The notes under the pieces are model-generated. The model saw only the letters and a list, made by a program, of their open reading frames with translations. It was not told the DNA's origin and did not search any database. 59,135 nt of DNA from Lactifluus volemus (taxonomy: Eukaryota > Basidiomycota > Agaricomycetes > Russulales > Russulaceae), in NCBI GenBank assembly GCA_022376515.1, contig WTXI01000228.1, forward strand, positions 1-59,135. Reading direction: 5' to 3'. Positions 31,117-40,740 of the stretch are shown one piece after another. The position numbers and the translations under genes are program-made. Each line of letters begins with the position of its first letter. Position 1 is the first letter of the stretch.

Positions 31117-33020
31117 TTGCTGGCACCAGTATTCCCACGCTTCGAGTCCGCGTCGCCACCCAGCATTCATCACCAATGTTCTGCTATAGGACATCCCTTC
31201 TCAGTAATGGTATCTTCCGATGGCGTTATTGAAGATTTGATGGTCAAGATCGAAGAAAAGTCGCACCTTGCTAGCATTGATCCCAGTGAACTCTGTGTTT
31301 GGAAACGACACAAGCCACGTCCATCCAAGGAAGTTGTTCGCACGGGATTCCTCACTACAGTTAAAGTCCTGCACAAACTTTCCGAGGATGAAAACGAGAA
31401 AGAGACCGCTGCTTGGCTCCTCTATCCGATCGACCGAATTTCGTCTGAGGGACCGTGGCCAACGCGTAATATCCATGTCCTGGTAGAAGTCCCACCTGGT
31501 CATTCTAGATACGAATACCGTGAGTCAATGTCATCTCCTCTCAGATGATAGTAGGTTGATGTTTCGTAGCTCCAAAAAAACGGAAGAACGATGGGGAGAT
31601 GTTGGCGGACAAGTATAACAGGCTACCGGCGCCTTCCGTCGCTGCGATGGACTTTGAACTATATCTACCAGGACTAGACAGATCAATGCAACCTTCGAAA
31701 GTCTACTTTCTCTGAAACATGCCTTATAGATTGCGAGACAATGCCCCTTCCCTTGATACATCCCGTCTGCGGCAACTTTCGAAAGGATTTCTGGACCTTG
31801 TCGTGAGGTAACAAAGTTTCAGAGGCCACGCGGGCGCTTGCGCAAGAGATGTGCAGAGCTTATGACTCTGAATTGCAACGACAAAGGACTTTCGTGAGCT
31901 GGTTTTCAAGGACCTATGAGTGCGAAACCGAAACCATGGTAGGACCGCCTACGCTTGCCTCCCATCAGCAGTTTTCCTTTCTCGAAACAGATGGACACGG
32001 TTTCGCATCGGCCGGGAAATTCGTCATCTTCATCACTGAAGCCAAATCCAAGGATGGTAGCGGCGGGGGTGACGCGCTGTATCGAAGTATGGTCTACTGG
32101 ACTAAGCTGTACTTAGCTAGCAAGGATATGCAGAAGCACGCAGGCTATTCGTGTTTGCCGGCGATCCTTATCATTTACGAAGGTAAGAGATATATTTGCT
32201 TAGAATGTTTTGCCTGATTGCATGTCACTGCAGCAACTTATATCGAGATTCTTGGAATCATTGCGCATCCCGATGGCCTAGTCCAGACCGCGTTATTGAT
32301 ACCTCCCTTGGGTCTCGACTGCGACTGGCGCGATCACCGTCAACGATATTCGATCACTTGCTTCATGAAGGCTTTACACAATTCCCTTGACGCATTGGGC
32401 GACTACTACAACGACCTTAAACATTCTCCTTCCCCATTCTCCTTCGACCATTTTTTGATCGGAGGAAGAAGATATCTCACGCCATATCCACATCAATATA
32501 CGTCGGTGGATGGGGAAACTGGAGTTCAAGTACATCAAGCCAACTTTCGATAATAGGATGGTCTTTGAAGTCGAGGAATTGCCCTGGAGTGAAGGTCTGG
32601 AGGATTCGCCGCCAGTGGGCGGAGGGTAATTGTCAAATTTGTGCAACGGTACGGCAGAACTGCTCACGAGGTACTTCATCGAGAGGGAGCGGCGCCGATG
32701 TTGTTGGGGTTCGACGATCTGGTTGACGATTGGAAAATGGTGACGATGGAATACCTATCATCGGAAAACTGGGTTATGTTGGATGAGCTTCACCAGGCGA
32801 AACGGCAACGATATCGAGACAAGGTGCAGGAGGCCGTGTCAAAACTGCACGAGGCTGGACAAATTCACGGCGATATACGAGGAGCCAATATTCTTGTGCC
32901 GAGATCGAGCAGACTGTGAAACGTCCAAACGATGCAAGAGAGGGTTTACCACTCAAATATACCCACGACAAATTCATGGTGGACCAAATCTTTGGGGGCG
33001 CTGCCCATCAATCGGGACTC
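31117..33020 (+). pseudogene. Crinkler-type effector-like gene with C-terminal kinase domain, decayed
   Basis: The N-terminal part has the ubiquitin-like Crinkler header: FSVMVSSDGVIEDL, LCVWKRHKP and NIHVLVEVPP. An intron (31520-31569) then joins to PPKKRKND, a basic cluster resembling a nuclear localisation signal. A middle domain follows (GKFVIFITEAKSKDGSG; intron starting after IIYEG). The C-terminal part resembles a protein kinase: FVQRYGRTAHEVL, VTMEYL, and the catalytic loop HGDIRGANILV. The DFG-type segment after it is missing. Breaks seen are an in-frame TGA at 31713-31715 and frame changes near 31815, 32500 and 32630. The true start is unclear because the header's first residues are lost. 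Crinkler families in fungi are proposed to act in nuclei of other cells; here the gene is dead or dying. Confidence 0.6.
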
Positions 33021-33039
33021 GGAGACGGTCACGTTATAC

Positions 33040-33400
33040 TGTCGTGACCCCTGCCGCCCCGCCGTGGTTGCTGCTACCCCAACCCCGCTGCCGCCATCCA
33101 GACGTTGTCACCCCTGCCCTGACGCTGCAGCCCTGCCGTCGCTGCTGCTGCCCCGACGCCGCCGTCACTGCCCCGCAACCCCTGCCGCTGCCCCGACGCT
33201 GCCGTCACCGCTGCTGCTGCCCCAACGCCGCCGTTGCGGCGCCACCCTGCAGCCCCGCCCTCGCAGCCTCCCTATGGGTAGGGCCAGCAGGGCCGGGCCT
33301 AAGGGCCGCTCACTAAATTGTCCGGCCCTGGCCCTGGTCCTCAAGGGGCCGGTCCGGGTCGGCCCTAGGGCCGGGAGGGCCAGGCCCGTGGACGGTCTAG
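33040..33400. repeat. GC-rich minisatellite followed by GGCC-rich inverted repeats
   Basis: 33045-33260 is a degenerate C-rich tandem array with units like CCCCGACGCCGCCGTCAC and CTGCTGCTGCCCC. 33260-33400 is dense in GGGCC and GGCCC, able to pair with each other (AGGGCCGGGCC with GGCCCTGGCCC). Similar GGCC-rich tracts are known near the ends of hAT transposons in basidiomycetes, but I see no transposase. Confidence 0.6.
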
Positions 33401-34186
33401 TTGGAACACAGATATTATGTTCAATGCTTCTTGGGCGGCCCTCCAGAGCATTGTGGAGACAATTAAAGGTGATGTTGCTCAGTAATGTAAATTTTTCCTG
33501 TATCTTTATCTGCCGTATGTTTTCTGAACAGGCCAACCAGTAGATGCACAATTCTGTTCTCAAATTCTTTACATTTTCGTCCAGCTGGCTGTCACCTGTG
33601 TATTCTCTTTTCCATCCTACGTACCAGTTATCAAGGCGTTACTGTCGCTAGAAACAAAGCAGTGGTGGCGTAAGAACACCAATTGTACCTGTATGGGACC
33701 AAAGTTCAGTCGTTGCCGCTACGCCCTCGTCTAAGTGATTTTGCATTTCTGCTCAATGTCTTGCTGCAGTGCGCAACAGTTCTTGAAAAACTGATTTTTA
33801 CTTCACAATAGGTACTGGGACCTGGATAGGCTACTTTCGACATGGTGGAAGCGGTTGTGCAAAGTTGTCTGACGCTGGCTATTTACATCAACGTTGCCAG
33901 TCGTCCCCGAATTTGGCAATTCCCAAGACACTGCTTGCGCGTGCATGCACCTTAAATTCCAACATCTCGATTCGGTATAGCCCAACATCGCATTATTATA
34001 AGCACAAGCGTAAGGACTTCTAAGCATTGTCCGTGATGTCTTCCAATTCTCCATTATCGGTGCCTTCCGAGTCTTCACTAGCAACGCTTGATTCTCTGAT
34101 ATGTCACTTCTGTCAACCCTATTGTTAGCAAAGTAAGGCAGACATTTAAATTGTGCCATACAGTGGTGTACAAGCGCGAATGGCGG
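33401..34186. other. intergenic, joins the minisatellite to the phosphatase duplicate
   Basis: No gene is recognised. From about 33897 the sequence is the duplicated 3' flank of the phosphatase block (matches 26500 onwards). Confidence 0.4.
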
Positions 34187-34870
34187 TTAACATCGGTCAC
34201 GTCCATGACCATAGGTGGGTGCTGATCCATGTCTATTGAGTGGCTTTCCTGTGCTCCCCGTGAGTATTAGCTTATGAAAGACCATGTGTTCAACCACGCA
34301 AACCTCGATATTGATGACAATACGTGTCCAAGCGGCATTGTTAAGATAGTCGTATCTATCATCATACTGGAATTTCCATCTTACGGCTTGGTTTGGGCTC
34401 ATCTGGAGTAATTCATAGATGATTTCGTATAGGCAGAGGCCATGGCCGACAACTGCGAGATGTGTGTCAGTGCTACCCTCTTTGGCCGCTTTCCACACAT
34501 GGGGGAGTAGAAGTTGGGTGATGGCTTTTTTTGAGCGCTCCACAAGGTCAACTCGGCTCTCGCCTCCCGGGTACTTCTCATCCTTACTAAGGCAGCTCGG
34601 ATATAAGCCACACTTCATTGCTTCCTCGAGAGTGTCATAGCAAACTCTTCTACGAGAGAACGGTTTTCCTTCAGCAATTCCAGAATCCAGTTCGCGAAGA
34701 AGTTCAGACGAAACATAAGTTGGCTTCGGGTCCTTCTGTTGCTTGTATAGAGCCTGTGCGGTGGTGAACGCGCGCTTTAGATCTGATGCGTAGATGACGG
34801 TAAATTGGGTGTCTGCGAAGAATTCTCCAAGAGCGCGCGCTTGCTGTCCACGCAGTCACCGCGTTGAACG
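34187..34870 (-). pseudogene. histidine-phosphatase-like copy 2, 5'-truncated
   Basis: Paralogue of 26596-27270 and better preserved. It reads QARALGEFFADTQFTVIYAS then DLKRAFTTAQALYKQQ, RELDSGIAEGKPFSRRR, YPGGESRVDLVERSKKAITQ and HLAVVGHGLCLYE. The second catalytic motif GHG is intact here. The N-terminal RHG motif is still not visible; the frame breaks near 34860, where TGACTGCGTGGACAGCAA seems to lack one base relative to an LTARGQQ-type reading. The C-terminal tail differs from copy 1. It may encode a truncated protein of about 220 residues but is unlikely to be an active phosphatase. Confidence 0.6.
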
Positions 34871-36088
34871 TTAGGATCTATGCTTTAGGATATCGCCAGG
34901 AACGCACCTTCATTCCTGATGTAGCGTTCGAGTCAAGTTCAAACGGTTGATCGTACAACACGTACCACGCTTAGAAAGAGATGCATCTTTCCGGTCAAAT
35001 ATGGGTCGCTATTGATTGTACCGGTGGGGTGAGTCAAAAGAACCCTTGAAACAAGCCGTGGAGAAGGGTCATACCAGGTTATCTGTAGACTCTGCATGTC
35101 TTATCTGTGGAAATTGAGGACTCTGTGATTTTGAATGAGAGGTGAAGGAAAAGCTCACGAAAGTGACGGTGACGGAACTAGACATGTGGGATGTGCAGCC
35201 CAGTTTTGCGTGTGGGGGCCAACTACTTATACATCAGACCACTCGTTTTGGTATCTGGCGATCCATAAGTTACATGTCGATTCTTGCCCCTGTACCACAT
35301 GATTCCAGTTGCGTCGAAGACCGGAGTGACGTCACTGGTAACCTCGGATCTATCCATAATACCAGAAACCAGAAACAATTTACCGGTAAATTTACCGGTA
35401 CAAGAATTCAACGACAATTTATCACCGATGTTAGACCGGCGACACAACAGTTATATGGCACTTGCTCTTGTGAAAATTTCGACTTGTGTAGTAGTAATCG
35501 CAGATGGGATGACGGATCTAACAAGCGCAGACTGAGAATGAATGGCGTCAGAGAACTTGAATGGCAGGGTTCGGAGATTGAACAGGGGAAATGAAAAGGG
35601 TCGGAAAATAAATGGAGACAGGAAATGGTCGGATTGCTGATACCGCCGTGCGCCCCTGAGGAATAGGAGCCGCGCAGTCGGAGGACATTGAGAGCGAAGC
35701 GCATGGCCGTAGACAGCAATGAACGAACATCAAAGACTCGTCATCACGGTTATGACAAAGGGGTACAGGATCAGGCGGCGGAGGGAGTAGGTTAGACGCG
35801 GCGTTGGCTGCTAGGGCGATTCGGGGTGTCGTAGAACATCACTACATATTCCTCCATCACGTTAATTCATCACGAAAGAAAGATGGATTAGGTCCTAATA
35901 GATCGATAGACTTTGAACCAATGATGAGCTGAGGTCAGACACGATAGGAAAAGCAATAAATGTATGTGCATATATGCAGGGACAACATGCAGTATTATAC
36001 TGCCAAAATGTCAGAGCACGTCATACAGCCATAGTGGTACAATGAAATCTTTGGAACCTACACAAAGTCAACGTGCATTTGTGACAGA
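34871..36088. other. duplicated flank and spacer before the permease
   Basis: 34870-35230 matches 27280-27640. A perfect 20-bp palindrome lies at 35381-35400. 35617-35740 matches 30495-30600. Otherwise no coding feature is recognised. Confidence 0.5.
35381..35400. repeat. perfect 20-bp palindrome
   Basis: TACCGGTAAATTTACCGGTA is its own reverse complement, formed by two ACCGGT palindromes around AAATTT. It could bind a symmetric dimer but no function can be shown. Confidence 0.85.
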
Positions 36089-38426
36089 TTAATCTGTAGA
36101 TGTGTTCATGCTTCCATAGGTCTGTCCAGCTCTTTGTAGCGCAGGTCTAACCGATCTCTGTTTTGTTATATAATAAGCAGGCACCCCTGCAAAGACATAA
36201 CCTGCTACGAGTGAGCACTTGACATGGACAAAGTCATGGAACCCTACAGAAAACAATCAAGGCCTCCCACGGTGCCACCAGCACTGGTATGCAGAGGAGG
36301 AAAAGCGTGACCTGAATGTGTCGTAAGAAGGTAAAGCATGGGGTTGAGCCGCCAGACATACAGCACAGAATATGAGAGGTGTGATGATCCATGTTCGATA
36401 GGGTCTATTCTCGTAGTTTCAGAAACTTGTGCCGATGAGCAGCAAGACAGAAAGGACATACCGATGAAGGTCCGGCTCTCGCACGCGGAGTATCACGACT
36501 GCCGAGACCTAAGCGCCAGTTCAACGTCAATGCGTATCACTTTTCCGTGTGGCGGCAGCACGGCACGGGACGTACTGTTAAGAAATAAAACACCCATAAC
36601 GCGACTACGGCAATCCTGACAAGGAACGAAAGCCGCCACCGAGGAAAATTAGGGCAATTGTAAGCACGGTTTGTAGGAGAACCGCGCGTATGGGGGTCCC
36701 GCGTTTCGCATCGAGCACACCGAGTGCTCTCGGAAGTTGACCCGTTCGAGCAGCCGCGTAGACAACGCGAGCGGAGGTAAAGAGAGAGCCTAGATACGGA
36801 CGTAGGACGGTAACGTAGGGACACTGCTTATAAGCGCACCTGTGAGGACTCCGAGACAAGACAGCGCGACGACGAGGGCAAATAGTATACCACCAGCCCG
36901 ACCAAAAAGCGCCCAACCAAAGTCAAGCGCGACGGTATTACTCCGTGCGATGGTTTCCTGTGAGAACGTCTATAGCGCGTATATGCCTTACGAGAGAAAA
37001 TGTTCTAGTTACCGTATCGAGGACGGAAAAGTATGAGACATTTGCGAGGAAGAACAAGACCTAAAGTGTAAAGAGGTATAGAATACACATTACTAGCGAC
37101 GAAGGGAAAATGACGCACGGTTACGAGCCCCATCGATAAGTGGATCGCACGAGGGATGTCGCGTGTTGGGTGGCGCATTTCCCCAGCGACATAATTGGCT
37201 TGATTGAAACCATCAAATGACCAAAGACCGGCATACAACGCGAGAGCATACAACGCGGTCGTAGAAGAGGGTGAATCGAGGACGGGTTCCAAGTACCCGC
37301 CGTGCGCTTCGTCGTGCCCGAGTAATTTGTGAATAAATCCAAGCACAATAACGGAGAGCTTTCCTCGCACGCATCAGACTTGAGGTACACCGTCTTGGGA
37401 TGCAGCGACGCACCAATGCGAGAACCTTGATAAACGCAAAGTCAAAACGACGGCTGATTGAAAATTGGGAATTTTGCCAGAAAAGACTTTTTAATAACCT
37501 TTATGCTCGTCAAAACGACTGTCGCGCGAGGTCCAAGGCTGCAGGTGCCAACGACGAGGATGAATACGAAAACGACAGCGGCAACTGCCGTCGTGTTGAT
37601 CACCCAAAGCGGAATGACTTTGGACGGCGCATCATCGCCACGTGTCACGTTCCAAAGCACCCTGTTAAGATATTCGGCAAATACTAGGCTATTCACCGCC
37701 TTTGTTCCTAGTAATTACGGATCACGTTCAAAACAATGTTTTAGTGGGAATGGGGATATATATATATAATTTTCGTTTTATGTGCTCACCGGGACTGAGG
37801 AGTGTGATTGTAGTCCAGGTGAAAAGATAGGACGGGAGCGGACCATACGTATAGGCCAAGTAGGCTTGTGCACCGCCGTTCAATGGGAGCGATGCACCGA
37901 GCTCGGCGAACGAACTTGCGCCTGTCCATGCGAGGAGTGCGGCTATGACCCAAATGACGAGACTTGCTCCGGCGTTCTGAGTATGTGCGACTATCACCCC
38001 AGGGGAAGAGCTTCCCGAGAGAGTTGGAGGGGGACAGGTCAGTACCACTTTGCAACCGACCTCGGTAAAAAGTCAAGAGAGAGATGGGGATGACTAACAA
38101 GATCCCGGAGCCTATCTGTTCGGAGTATGTGTTTGTGCTAAGGTGAGTGATGACAACAACTCGGAATAAAAAGAAAAAAAGAAACTTTTCGTACTTGGAG
38201 ACCGACGATGAGAGCGATGCCTAACTCACAAAAAAAAAGTTGGAATTAAACAAGTGGGTAGAAGGCATACTATGCCATAGTACATACCGTTGGTGAGCGT
38301 CAATTGCTTCCCGCCTGCTGCAGCAGAGTCATGGTTCAAAGGTTCACTTTCAGATTCCACAAGTCGCCGCTCCGAGTCAGGCTCATCTGTTATCGTGTCG
38401 GCAGTAGTTGAACCAGTCGTAGTCAT
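36089..38426 (-). CDS. amino-acid permease (LAT / methionine-permease type, APC superfamily)
   Basis: Plasma-membrane amino-acid transporter with about twelve helices. It starts at 38426 (MTTTGSTTADTITDEPDSE). Exons then give LTLTNG, IALIVGLQ and IGSGIFSSPGVIV (the substrate-binding GSG of TM1, assembled from two exons). Then come WTGASSFAELGASLPLNGG with QAYLAYTYG, FAEYLNRVLW, YALALYAGLWSFDGFNQANY with VAGEMRHPTRDIPRAI, LFFLANVSYFSVLDT, ARSNTVALDFGWALFG, SARVVYAAARTGQLPRALG and YRTWIITPLIFCAVCLAAQP. It ends GVPAYYITKQRS... with TAA at 36089-36091. At least ten introns. One junction, near 37385 (after VLAL), does not fit cleanly in phase. The rest matches the family's order, so I think it is functional or nearly so. 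A broken internal copy lies at 30600-31045. Confidence 0.8.
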
Positions 38427-38731
38427 ATGGGGCGAACAACTTGAAGGACGGAAGCACACCCGAAGGTACTCGGCGAAATGTCCGCACTGGAAACGCAGCC
38501 GAGGCCCCGAGGGCGGCTTGCCAACCTTTCGTTCAGAACACTCAATATAGGAGTTGCTTCTTGGTTCCGGGCTTTCTTGACTCGGAGTTTTGGCACGAAT
38601 CATGTGACACTGGAGCCGATGTCATCTTCGATATTATTGTCCTCGACTCTGTTTAGTACATAGGCTAGCTAGGACACTAGTGTAGCATTCTTGCATTCTC
38701 ACATCAAGAATCTTGGAGTGACAAGCCACCC

Positions 38732-39353
38732 TACTAGCGTGAATGAAACCTAAATTACTAGGAATGGCTAGGCGCCGAGGCTAGTCACTTCGCGATTTTC
38801 ATGATGGCCTGCTCGACACTGGATGGAAAGAATCCCTGACCAATAATCCCAAATCATGAGTAAGACTCGAAGATGTAGCGCTATGACGCTATCAGTCCCC
38901 AGTTGATATGCCACAGTTGAGAAGGATTACTAGTAGCATCTCCGAAGTCAGATGCCAGTGTAGCACTTGGTAGTGTCAGTAAGGTGAAGCGTCGGTCTAC
39001 CCGGCCTGACTCTACTGCCGGCGGTACCGCACGTCAATCAGAATCTTCTCAGTTAGATTGGCTCGCTTACACTACCGTACCATACTGTACTAGACGAAAC
39101 AATGAACCACAATACCCGCTTCCATGACGTGAAAAACGGGTATTATAGTGGGCTTGTACGATGCTGCAATTAGTCCTTGACTACTAAATATGCCTTCTGA
39201 ATGCTGCCTGCACCATGAAAACTCGAAATTTATTACTAGTAGAGCTATTAGTGTACAATTAATACCTGTGGAGCGGACCGATGAGGATAATCACAATGTG
39301 ACTAGCCTCACCCGGGCCTAGCCGTTCCTAGTAATTTAGTTTTCACGCTAGCG
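38732..39353. mobile_element. MITE-like inverted-repeat element, copy 2 (about 622 bp)
   Basis: The left end TACTAGCGTGAATGAAACCT, with AAATTACTAGGAATGGCTAG further in, is mirrored at the right end (reverse complement CGCTAGCGTGAAAACTAAAT, then TACTAGGAACGGCTAGG). Both ends continue into GAGGCTAGTCAC, so the inverted repeat is about 60 bp. The inverted similarity may extend outward to AGCCACC on both sides (38724-39366). The interior has no coding frame and matches copy 1 in part (CAGTCCCCAGTTGATATG against CGGTCCCCAGTAGATATG). Confidence 0.7.
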
Positions 39354-39699
39354 CCGGTGGTGGCTAGTCGCAATGGACTGATCCACCATGACGGACTCGA
39401 ATTTTCATCGCAAAGAAAACATGCACGCTGCAAGCATTCGGGTCCCTGGCAGGGGAGCCGAACAAATACGGGGACCCGAACGGGCCCTAAAAGTTACAAT
39501 GTAATACGACTCAATTGGTAAAATCCCGAAACCTGATTGGTCAGTTGTTCCGTCAGAAACGTTAGAAACTCAGAACCGAATCGATTAATGTTGCAATGTT
39601 GCAAATCTCCTGTAGTCTGCGCGGTGGTTCAGTGCTTCTGATATATCGGCATAATTCTTCTCCAGAGGCCTCGAGTATTACAAACTCGAGCTGTCTGGG

Positions 39700-39707
39700 T
39701 ATAAAAA
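39700..39707 (+). promoter_or_regulatory. TATA box of small secreted protein gene 2
   Basis: TATAAAAA, 89 bases before the ATG at 39789, matches position and context of the box in the paralogue at 29848. Confidence 0.7.
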
Positions 39708-39788
39708 CTGGGCCACCCCCTCCTTCTCTCACCAACGTTCATCACCCTTGAAGCGTTTTATCCTTTCACATTACTTGCTCTGAACGCA

Positions 39789-40004
39789 ATGATGTTTATG
39801 AAGACCATTTTGGCCCTCTCTTTTGCTGCTCTCACTCTCGCTGCACCGACTCTACAGCCTGAGGGCGCGCGCGCCGAGTGTGAACACGGGCTAGTCTCCG
39901 GTACGTTCTGTTAGAACTCATGCCCGTAGCCCGCCTGGTGCAAGCTTGACTGACCTAACATAGGAATTGTTTATGGCCTTGTTGGTGGCTCTTCCAACTG
40001 CTGA
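39789..40004 (+). CDS. small secreted protein 2 (50 residues, two exons)
   Basis: Paralogue of 29937-30132. Exon 1 is 39789-39900 and exon 2 is 39964-40004, with a 63-nt intron in the same place and phase. The precursor starts MMFMKTILALSFAALTLAAP, nearly the same signal peptide. The mature part differs completely: it holds two cysteines (AECEHGLVSG and a C-terminal SSNC), a Gly-rich stretch (YGLVGG), and an ARA site that might be a second cleavage point. Stop TGA at 40002-40004. One disulfide is possible. The strong contrast between conserved leader and divergent product suggests diversifying evolution, or relaxed constraint. Secretion is inferred; role unknown. Confidence 0.7.
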
Positions 40005-40551
40005 GTTGCAGACCAGCCGATGAGGCCTGCATGAGGACCCACATCCACATAGTACAAGCGTGATTAGCGCACATTGTGGACTTTATGTTACAAGAGGCTG
40101 ATATGTTAGTTCATGGCTTTTGCATATCGGTTATGTCAGGAACCTTGGGTTCACCCTTCACGTTGTCAACTTTTTTTGCTCTATGTGCCAGTGGGAATTT
40201 ATTCTGTGATCTTTTCATCGTGAACAACATAAACTTTTGTGAGATGTCGTAAATGGCTGTGGTGAGTGTGTGGGAATTTGTATGATGGTACTAGGAAGCC
40301 TGACAGTCACCGGAATTGAGGGTATTGACTTGGAACCCTGAATTGTGACTGGCACGGTTCTCCACTGACTGATGGTCCGCTTTCATCTCATCTCACCCCG
40401 TCGTCTTTGTGTGCACGATGCTTCTCCTGTACGTGAAAAATTCCCCCATCCCCACCTCCCCCTGTATCCACCCTTGCCTGGGTTCACTTACGTTGGTTTG
40501 CGTATCCCTTCCCAAAAATGGCTGTAGGGACTGAGATTCTTTGCAATGATG
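40005..40551. other. 3' flank of small secreted protein gene 2
   Basis: 40020-40255 matches 30160-30400. It includes GCTGATATG (40097-40105) and a nearly complementary CATATCGG, the counterpart of the hairpin behind gene 1. Nothing else is recognised to 40551. Confidence 0.45.
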
Positions 40552-40740
40552 TCACAAGTGGCTTGCATCCGCACCGCTTAGGCCACCCCCGGGCCGGGCC
40601 TGCAACTGCGTTATACTTTGACCGTGTACTGGTTCGCATCCGGATGGGATGATGAAGTCGTCGCGCCATTTCTCATAGTAGGATTGGCTGAGCCTATCCA
40701 CCAGCGTGCGAGTCACGTCTAGAATCTGAGAGTCGCTCAT
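40552..40740 (-). CDS. short hypothetical protein, possibly one exon of a larger gene
   Basis: An open frame of 62 residues starts MSDSQILDVTRTLVDRLSQS, followed by YYEKWRDDFIIPSG and ITQLQARPGGGL. The start has helical heptad-like spacing and looks more protein-like than its neighbours. I do not recognise a family and cannot find a convincing second exon. It could be spurious. Confidence 0.3.
   Translation of the reverse strand: MSDSQILDVTRTLVDRLSQSYYEKWRDDFIIPSGCEPVHGQSITQLQARPGGGLSGADASHL

Noticed and set aside
32783..33543. Long Pro/Arg/Cys-rich plus-strand frames over the GC-rich tract
   Set aside because: They are by-products of the C-rich minisatellite and carry no domain.
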